Positions 58,641-64,000 of a stretch of DNA of 64,000 bases are shown one piece after another; the stretch's first letter is position 1; each line of letters opens with the position of its first letter. The stretch covers positions 1-64,000 of the forward strand of contig CAWIGP010000009.1 in the NCBI GenBank assembly GCA_963835735.1, read 5' to 3'. The notes beneath the pieces are model-generated. The model ran no database searches. It worked only from the letters and a program-made list of their open reading frames with translations, and was not told the DNA's origin. Origin of the DNA: DASQMT01 sp963835735 (lineage in GTDB: Bacteria > Actinomycetota > Thermoleophilia > Solirubrobacterales > Solirubrobacteraceae). The position numbers and the translations under genes were made by a program.

Positions 58641-59525
58641 CGCATCTCGAGGCCCTCGAGGCCGAGGCGATCCACGTCATCCGCGAGGTCGCGGCCGAGC
58701 TGGAGCGGCCCGTGCTGCTGTTCAGCGGCGGCAAGGACTCGATCGTGCTCGCGCATCTCGCGCGGAGGGCGTTCCGGCCGGGCCGCGTCCCGTTCGGGCT
58801 GATGCACGTCGACACCGGCCACAACTTCCCCGAGGTGATCGCGTTCCGCGACCGCTTCGCCGCCGAGCTGGGCGTCGAGCTGCTCGTCGCCTCCGTGCAG
58901 GAGTCGATCGACAACGGCCGCGTCGTCGAGGAGACCGGGCCGCGGGCCTCCCGCAACCGCCTGCAGACGACGACGCTGCTCGACGCGATCGAGGCGCACG
59001 GCTTCGACGCCGCGTTCGGCGGCGCGCGCCGCGACGAGGAGCGCGCGCGGGCGAAGGAGCGGATCTTCTCGTTCCGCGACGACTTCGGCCAGTGGGACCC
59101 GCGGCGCCAGCGGCCCGAGCTGTGGAACCTCTACAACGGCCGCGTCCGGCGCGGCGAGCACGTGCGCGTGTTCCCGATCTCGAACTGGACCGAGCTCGAC
59201 GTGTGGGAGTACGTCGCGCGCGCCGAGCTCGAGCTGCCGTCGATCTACTTCGCCCACGAGCGCGAGCTGTTCGAGGACGACGGGATGCTGTACGCGGTGT
59301 CCGAGCACGTCGAGCCGTCGTCGGGAGCCGTTCGTCGCCTCGGTCCGCTACCGCACCGTCGGCGACATGACGTGCACTGGCGCGGTGCGCTCCAGCGCGG
59401 CGACGCTCGAGGACGTCGTCGCCGAGATCGCCGCCACGCGCGTGACCGAGCGGGGCGAGACGCGCGCCGACGACCGCGCCTCGGAGGCCGCGATGGAGGA
59501 CCGCAAGCGCGAGGGCTACTTCTAG
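58637..59525 (+). CDS. cysD: Sulfate adenylyltransferase small subunit
   Basis: About 295 residues of PP-loop ATP pyrophosphatase. THLEALEAEAIHVIREVAAE, RPVLLFSGGKDSIVLAHLAR (SGGKDS loop) and FGLMHVDTGHNFPEVIAFRD are hallmarks. DAAFGGARRDEERARAKERI, FSFRDDFGQWDPRRQRPELW and VFPISNWTELDVWEYVARAE, LELPSIYFAHERELFEDDGM follow. A frameshift near 59327 precedes VRYRTVGDMTCTGAVRSSAA. A CTG at 58637 overlaps the cysH TGA and is the likeliest start; GTG 58610 is the alternative. Works with CysN to make APS. Confidence 0.91.
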
Positions 59526-60742
59526 TGGCGGAGCTGCTCCGGCTCGCGACCGCCGGCTCGGTGGACGACGGCAAGTCGACGCTGATCGGCCGGCTGCTGT
59601 ACGACGCCAAGGCCGTGCTCGCCGACCAGCTCGAGCACATCGAGGAGGTGTCCGCCCGGCGCGGCACTGCGCTCGACCTGGCGCTGCTCACCGACGGCCT
59701 GCGCGCCGAGCGCGAGCAGGGGATCACGATCGACGTCGCCTACCGCCCGTTCGCGACCGCGCGGCGGCGCTTCATCATCGCCGACACGCCGGGCCACGCG
59801 CGGTACACGCGCAACATGGTCACGGGCGCGTCGACCGCCGACCTCGCGCTGATCCTCGTCGACGTGCGGCACGGGATGACCGAGCAGTCGCGCCGCCACA
59901 CCGCGATCGCGAAGCTGCTCGGGATCCGCCACGTGGTCGTGTGCGTGAACAAGATGGACCTCGCCGGCTACGCCGAGGAGTCGTTCGACGCGGTCGTGCG
60001 CGAGGTGCTCGAGTGGTCGGCGCGGCTCGACCTGCACGGCATCGCGTTCATCCCGATCTCGGCGCTGCACGGAGACAACGTCGTCGAACGCTCCGAGGCG
60101 ATGCCGTGGTACGGCGGCGAGCCGCTGCTCGCGCACCTCGAGTCCGTGCCGCTGGACCGGGCCGAGGCGCCGGCGCGGCTGCCCGTCCAGTACGTGATCC
60201 GGACCGAGCGGAGGCTCTACGCGGGCCAGATCACCGCCGGCGCGCTGCGGGTCGGCGACGAGGTCGCGGTGCTGCCGGGAGGCGAGCGCTCGCGCATCGC
60301 GGCGATCGAGGGGCCGGCCGGACCGCTCGAGGAGGCCGTGGCGCCGCTGTCGGTGGCGGTCGGGCTGGAGGACGAGCTCGACGTCAGCCGCGGCGACCTG
60401 ATCGCGCCTGTGTTCTCGGCGCCGGAGCCCGTGCGGGAGCTCGCCGCGACGGTCTGCTGGCTCGGCGACGCGCCGGCCCGCCCGGGCGGTCGCTACCTGC
60501 TCAAGCACGCGGCGCGCACCGTGCGGGCGAGGCTCGACGGGATCGAGCACCGGCTCGACCTGGAGGCGCTCGGGCACGCACCTGCGGGTGAGCTGGGGCT
60601 CAACGATCTCGCCCGCGTGCGGCTGCGGCTGGGCGAGCCCCTGGCGGCCGACCCGTACGCCGAGAGCCGGGCGACCGGCGCGTTCATCCTCATCGACGAG
60701 CGAAGTAACGACACGGTCGCCGCGGGTATGGTCGAGGAGTGA
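59525..60742 (+). CDS. cysN: Sulfate adenylyltransferase large subunit (GTPase)
   Basis: Intact 405-residue EF-Tu-like GTPase that powers CysD. LRLATAGSVDDGKSTLIGRL is the P-loop, RAEREQGITIDVAYRPFATA the switch, RRFIIADTPGHARYTRNMVT the DTPGH, and VVVCVNKMDLAGYAEESFDA the NKxD. PVQYVIRTERRLYAGQITAG starts the beta-barrel domains. It lacks a fused APS kinase, which follows as a separate gene. The GTG start overlaps the cysD stop by one base; the end overlaps cysC (GTGA). Confidence 0.93.
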   Translation: MAELLRLATAGSVDDGKSTLIGRLLYDAKAVLADQLEHIEEVSARRGTALDLALLTDGLRAEREQGITIDVAYRPFATARRRFIIADTPGHARYTRNMVTGASTADLALILVDVRHGMTEQSRRHTAIAKLLGIRHVVVCVNKMDLAGYAEESFDAVVREVLEWSARLDLHGIAFIPISALHGDNVVERSEAMPWYGGEPLLAHLESVPLDRAEAPARLPVQYVIRTERRLYAGQITAGALRVGDEVAVLPGGERSRIAAIEGPAGPLEEAVAPLSVAVGLEDELDVSRGDLIAPVFSAPEPVRELAATVCWLGDAPARPGGRYLLKHAARTVRARLDGIEHRLDLEALGHAPAGELGLNDLARVRLRLGEPLAADPYAESRATGAFILIDERSNDTVAAGMVEE

Positions 60743-61322
60743 AGACCGCCAACACCCGCTGGCACGACGGCGCCGTCACCGCCGAGGACCGTGCCGCCGC
60801 GCTCGGCTTCAAGGGCGCCACGATCTGGTTCACCGGCCTGCCCGCGTCCGGCAAGTCGACGCTCGCCGTCGAGATCGAGGCGCTGCTGATCGGCGCCGGC
60901 CGCCCCGCGTTCCGGCTCGACGGCGACAACCTGCGCCACGGGCTCAACGGCGACCTCGGCTTCAGCACCGAGGACCGGGCCGAGAACGTCCGCCGCACCG
61001 CGCACGCGGCGGCGCTGCTGGCCAGGCCGGCGTCGTCGCGCTGGTCGCGCTCGTCTCGCCGTACGCGTCGGACCGCGCGACCGCGCGCGCGATCCACGAG
61101 GCCGCCGGCGTTCCGTTCCACGAGGTCTGGGTCTCGACCGGCCTCGCCGAGTGCGAGCGGCGCGACCCGAAGGGGCTGTACGCCCGCGCCCGCGCGGGCG
61201 AGCTGCCGGGCCTGACCGGCGTGGGCGACGTCTACGAGCCGCCCGAATCGCCGGAGCTGACGATCGGCGACGCCGAGCCGATCCCCGCCGCCGCGGCGCG
61301 CGTGCTCGCCACGCTCGCCTGA
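60739..61322 (+). CDS. cysC: Adenylyl-sulfate kinase
   Basis: About 194 residues. KGATIWFTGLPASGKSTLAV is the P-loop, FRLDGDNLRHGLNGDLGFST the APS site, EDRAENVRRTAHAAALLA the helix after it. A frameshift near 61022 leads to AGVVALVALVSPYASDRATA and VWVSTGLAECERRDPKGLYA, RARAGELPGLTGVGDVYEPP, a full CysC. It phosphorylates APS to PAPS. A CysH of the APS type plus CysC implies that PAPS serves other sulfation. A 52-bp direct repeat follows its stop. Confidence 0.9.
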
Positions 61323-61330
61323 GGCCACCG

Positions 61331-61409
61331 CCGCGGGCGGCGGCGCCACCGCTCGTGCTCTCGGCTCTCGCTCGAGGCGCCACCGCGGGCGGCGGCGCCA
61401 CCGCTCGTG
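61331..61409. repeat. Direct repeat with 52-bp period after cysC
   Basis: A 27-base block beginning CCGCGGGCGGCGGCGCCACC occurs at 61331-61357 and again exactly at 61383-61409. It begins nine bases after the cysC stop and ends two bases before the left end of repeat element C. The rest of 61323-61411 has no coding signal. Confidence 0.85.
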
Positions 61410-61411
61410 GA

Positions 61412-61619
61412 CGGCGGGCATTGAGGGCGCAGGATCGGCCGTGCCGCGTGCTCTGTTGCGCCTTGACCGCGCTATCCGCGGCTAAGGCGCAACGGAGCGC
61501 CTCGTCGCGCCGTTCGACGCCACCGAAACCCACTCCGTTGCGCCTCGTGGTCGCTATCCGACCACGAGACGCAACACAGCCCGCCCGCCCGCGCCGATCC
61601 CGCTCCCCTCAATGCCCGC
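61412..61619. mobile_element. Palindromic repeat element, copy C
   Basis: About 208 bp with good inverted ends: GCGGGCATTGAGGG at 61414-61427 is an exact reverse complement of the right end at 61606-61619, and GGATCGGC follows on both sides. Inside are two large hairpins with the same loop context CGCTATCCG: GTTGCGCCTT/AAGGCGCAAC (61455-61493) and a 17-bp stem GTTGCGCCTCGTGGTCG with one mismatch (61537-61575). No open frame. The ends match copies A and B near 27.3 kb. Confidence 0.7.
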
Positions 61620-61650
61620 AGTTCTCCACGCTTGCGCGACAGCGAGGCGT

Positions 61651-61670
61651 GTATTAGGGTTCCCTAACAC
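61651..61670. promoter_or_regulatory. Second TTAGGG-N2-CCCTAA operator-like site
   Basis: GTATTAGGGTTCCCTAACAC holds TTAGGG and CCCTAA around two bases, as at the ferritin promoter. It lies 30 bp before the ATG at 61700. A small hairpin, CCGACC/GGTCGG (61670-61686), follows in the leader. Confidence 0.6.
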
Positions 61671-61699
61671 CGACCATCTCGGTCGGGATTCCGCGAGCA

Positions 61700-62332
61700 A
61701 TGCACACTCCCTTCAAAGACCTCGCCGAGGGCCCGTGCGACCGCGCCGACGAGCTGCTCCTCTCGCTCGCCGCCGAGTTCTGGCCGGTCGACGCCGACGC
61801 CGCGCGGGCGCGGCTCGACGACGAGTCGCGCCGCCTGTTCGGCGCGTCAGCGCTCGCCCCCGCGGACCGCGCGCATCTCGTCGCCACCGTGCTCGAGCAC
61901 GAGCTGAAGATCGTTCCCGAGCAGGGCCCGGATCCCGAGTCGCTCCGCCTCGACCGGCTCCCGCAGCGGCGCCGCGGGCACCCGCTGCTGATCGCCGCGC
62001 TCGGCGTCGACCTGCTGCGGCGCGCCGGCGTCGCGGCCGCGGTCTGCTCGTCGCCCACCCGCTGGTTCGTCGGGATCCGCGACCCGCTCAGCACCGTGCT
62101 GCTCGACGCGCAGCTCTCCGCCCACGCCGACCACCCGTGCCCGAGCCGCGTCCGCCGCCACTGCGCGCACGAGGTGGCGTTCTGCGTGCTGACCGGCCTG
62201 GCCGAGCGCTTCGCCCACGCGGGCCGCCGCGGCCCGGCGCGCCTGGCGCTCGCCCTGCGGTTGGCGCTGCCGGTCGACGAGGCGGTCCGGGTCGCGCTGC
62301 GGCGCGACCTCGACGCGTTCGGCCCGGCCTAG
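61700..62332 (+). CDS. SirB1/transglutaminase-like protein
   Basis: Intact 210-residue protein. TPFKDLAEGPCDRADELLLS and LAAEFWPVDADAARARLDDE look like the N-terminal helices of SirB1 family proteins. RRLFGASALAPADRAHLVAT, RLPQRRRGHPLLIAALGVDL and RAGVAAAVCSSPTRWFVGIR include the transglutaminase-like core, where a Cys and His pair may occur (CSSPTRW, HCAHEVAFCVL). The family function is not settled. An operator-like site precedes it. It converges with the aminotransferase gene, overlapping by four bases. Confidence 0.65.
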   Translation: MHTPFKDLAEGPCDRADELLLSLAAEFWPVDADAARARLDDESRRLFGASALAPADRAHLVATVLEHELKIVPEQGPDPESLRLDRLPQRRRGHPLLIAALGVDLLRRAGVAAAVCSSPTRWFVGIRDPLSTVLLDAQLSAHADHPCPSRVRRHCAHEVAFCVLTGLAERFAHAGRRGPARLALALRLALPVDEAVRVALRRDLDAFGPA

Positions 62333-63519
62333 GCCCAGGCGGCGCGCAGGCGCGCGCAGGCCCTCGGCGATCTCGGCCGGCGGCGTGCGCCGTGAACGAG
62401 AGCCGCAGCGTCGCGACGTCCGGCGGGCCGGCGAAGAACGGGTAGCCGGGCACGAACGCGACGTCGTGGCGCGAGCGCGCGGTCGAGCAGCTCGGCGGCG
62501 TCCCAGCCGTCGGGCAGCCGCGCCCACACGAACATGCCGCCGTCCGGGCGGTTGTGGGTCGAGCCGGGCGGGAGCGCGTCGGCGAGCCCGTCGAGCAGCG
62601 CGTCGCGGCGCGCGCCGTAGGCGCGCGCACAGCTCGGCCACGCGCGCGTCGAGGTCGATCGCCTCGAGCCAGCGCGCGGCGGCGGCCTGGTCGACGGTCG
62701 AGGAGTGCAGGTCGGCCGCCTGCTTGGCGATCGTCAGCGGCCGGCGCAGCGGCTCGGGCGCGCGCACCCAGCCGATCCGCAGCCCCGGCGCGGCGATCTT
62801 CGACAGCGTCGAGAGCGAGAGCACGCGCTCGTCGAGCGCGGCGAGCGGCGGCAGCGGCTCGCCGCGATAGCGCAGCTCGCCGTACGGGTCGTCCTCCAGC
62901 AGCCAGAAGCCGGCGCGCGCGGGCGAGCGCGACGAGCGCCTCGCGCCGCTCCGCGCGGCAGCGTGCGCCCCGTCGGGTTCTGGAACGTCGGGATCGTGTA
63001 GAGCAGCCGCGCGCCGTGGCGCTCGGCGAGCGCCGCGGCGGCGTCCGGGTCGAGCCCGTCGTCGTCGCACGGCACCGGCACGACCGCGGCGCCGGCGAGC
63101 TGGAACGCCTGCAGCGCCGCGAGGTAGGACGGCTCCTCCACCAGCACGGTGTCGCCGGGCTCGAGCAGCACGGTGGCGATCAGCGTGAGCGCCTGCTGGG
63201 AGCCGCTGGTGATCAGCAGCTCGTCGGCGTGCGTCGGCAGCCCGCGCGCGGTCAGCCGCGCGGCGACCGCCGCGCGCAGCGCGGGGTCGCCCTCGGTGGT
63301 CGAGTACTGCAGCGTGCGGCCGACGACGGCGTCGTCCAGCGCGGCGGCGAACGCGGCGCGCGTGCCGGCCGCGTCGAACAGCTCGGGCGCGGGCAGGCCG
63401 CCGGCGAACGAGATCACGCCGGGGCGCTGCGTGAGCGCGAGGATCTCGCGCACCGGCGAGGACTGCACGCCGCGCAGCCGCGCGGCCAGCGGCGGCGTCG
63501 GCGCGCGCTCGACGTACAT
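62329..63519 (-). CDS. PLP-dependent class I aminotransferase
   Basis: About 396 residues. YVERAPTPPLAARLRGVQSS and ITQ-like ILALTQRPGVISFAGGLPAP open it. YSTTEGDPALRAAVAARLTA, ELLITSGSQQALTLIATVLL and GDTVLVEEPSYLAALQAFQL form the cofactor domain; LYTIPTFQNPTGRTLP, GFWLLEDDPYGELRYRGEPL and SLSTLSKIAAPGLRIGWVRA (PLP Lys in SxSK) follow. VWARLPDGWDAAELLDRALA and VAFVPGYPFFAGPPDVATLR end it. The pattern is LysN/2-aminoadipate or valine-pyruvate type. Frameshifts near 62950, 62635, 62475 and 62390. ATG 63519 preferred over GTG 63552. Confidence 0.88.
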
Positions 63520-63545
63520 CCGAGCGAGCCTAGCGAGCGCTGCGT

Positions 63546-64000
63546 CTAGCACGCAGAACGCCCGCCGGGCGATGCTCGCTCGATCAGCTCGGCGAGCAGG
63601 TCGGCGAGGACCAGCTCCTGCTCCTGGTCGGCCAGGCGGCCCTCGTCGGTGAACGCGTCGTCAGCCAGCCCGATCGGCAGCTCGCGGTCGATCGACCTGC
63701 GCGCCGATCGCGCCGAGCACCTTGCGCAGCTCGGCCTGCGCCCAGACCGCGCCGAACAGCCCGGTGCTGGCGCCGACGACCGCGACCGGCTTGCTGCGCA
63801 GCGGGCTGCTGGCCAGCGGACGCGAGAGCCAGTCGAGCGCGTTCTTGAGCTGGCCGGGGATCGAGTGGTTGTACTCCGGCGTGGAGAACAGCACCACGTC
63901 GGCCTCCTCGATCGCCGCGTCGAGCGAGCGCAGGATCCACGGGCGCGGCTCGCCGGTGTCGTCGTCGGCGTCGTACGGCGGCACGGCCTTCAGGCCCTCC
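63546..64000 (-). CDS. NADPH-dependent FMN reductase, partial
   Basis: Only the C-terminal part is in the window; the gene continues past the end. KAVPPYDADDDTGEPRPWIL, DAAIEEADVVLFSTPEYNHS and IPGQLKNALDWLSRPLASSP are the flavin-binding SxPEYNHSxPGxLKNxxDW motif. KPVAVVGASTGLFGAVWAQA and ELRKVLGAIGAQV follow. After a frameshift near 63695 it ends ELPIGLADDAFTDEGRLADQ. A quinone/azo/chromate reductase-like role is possible. Its stop lies within the GTG alternative start of the aminotransferase. Confidence 0.88.

Noticed and set aside
61323..61699. Hidden small gene between cysC and 61700
   Set aside because: All frames are broken by repeat and hairpin sequence; the open stretches are direct consequences of the repeats.

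Overview
The window is about 74% G+C by eye, with dense gene packing, frequent GTG/TTG starts and start/stop overlaps of the ATGA, GTGA or TGATG type. Codon use, gene content (nucleotide-sugar genes, a class III cyclase fused to an AAA ATPase, a gmaS-mgsABC-like cluster, many PIN-domain toxin modules) and protein style suggest an actinobacterium of the Thermoleophilia/Solirubrobacterales kind. That placement is inference; there is no rRNA, tRNA or single-copy marker here to prove it.

Region 1 (15-24486) is a surface-polysaccharide locus. It holds two nucleotide-sugar dehydrogenases, GDP-mannose 4,6-dehydratase, CDP-glucose 4,6-dehydratase, two further SDR epimerases, UDP-glucuronate decarboxylase, four or five glycosyltransferases, an O-antigen-ligase-like polymerase carrying TPRs, and a polyprenyl-phosphate sugar transferase. 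Four toxin-antitoxin modules and a broken fifth toxin are scattered through it, as is a LysM protein whose N-terminus resembles cargo of extracellular contractile injection systems.

Region 2 (24506-34610) carries ferritin, TenA, a nitrilase, a cyclodeaminase, an ammonium transporter followed by small one-helix membrane proteins, a cation/proton antiporter with an overlapping sensor-like gene, and a GAF/PucR regulator. Between the convergent nitrilase and cyclodeaminase genes lies about 600 bp of structured repeats.

Region 3 (34681-44485) has a gmaS/mgsABC-type nitrogen cluster, a secreted protein, a 1278-residue cyclase-ATPase-TPR regulator and a universal stress protein. Region 4 (44543-56100) has gamma-glutamyltransferase, the large subunit of an acyl-CoA mutase, an acyl-CoA carboxylase beta chain, a TauE-type permease, PhoD phosphatase, an ornithine-cyclodeaminase-like enzyme and a small AccE-like protein. 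Region 5 (56121-61322) is a sulfate-assimilation divergon: sulfite reductase on one strand, cysH-cysD-cysN-cysC on the other. The window ends with a SirB1/transglutaminase-like protein, a class I aminotransferase and a truncated NADPH-dependent FMN reductase.

Many genes are interrupted by one-base frameshifts while the protein continues cleanly in another frame. These are dense in the most GC-rich parts (1-34 kb) and absent from about 36.0 to 49.3 kb, so they look like assembly errors rather than pseudogenes. I annotate such genes as whole CDS and mark the shift positions. The most unusual non-coding signal is a family of three elements (27211-27389, 27475-27613, 61412-61619). They have related inverted ends and internal hairpins, and each is bordered by local duplications of its flank.
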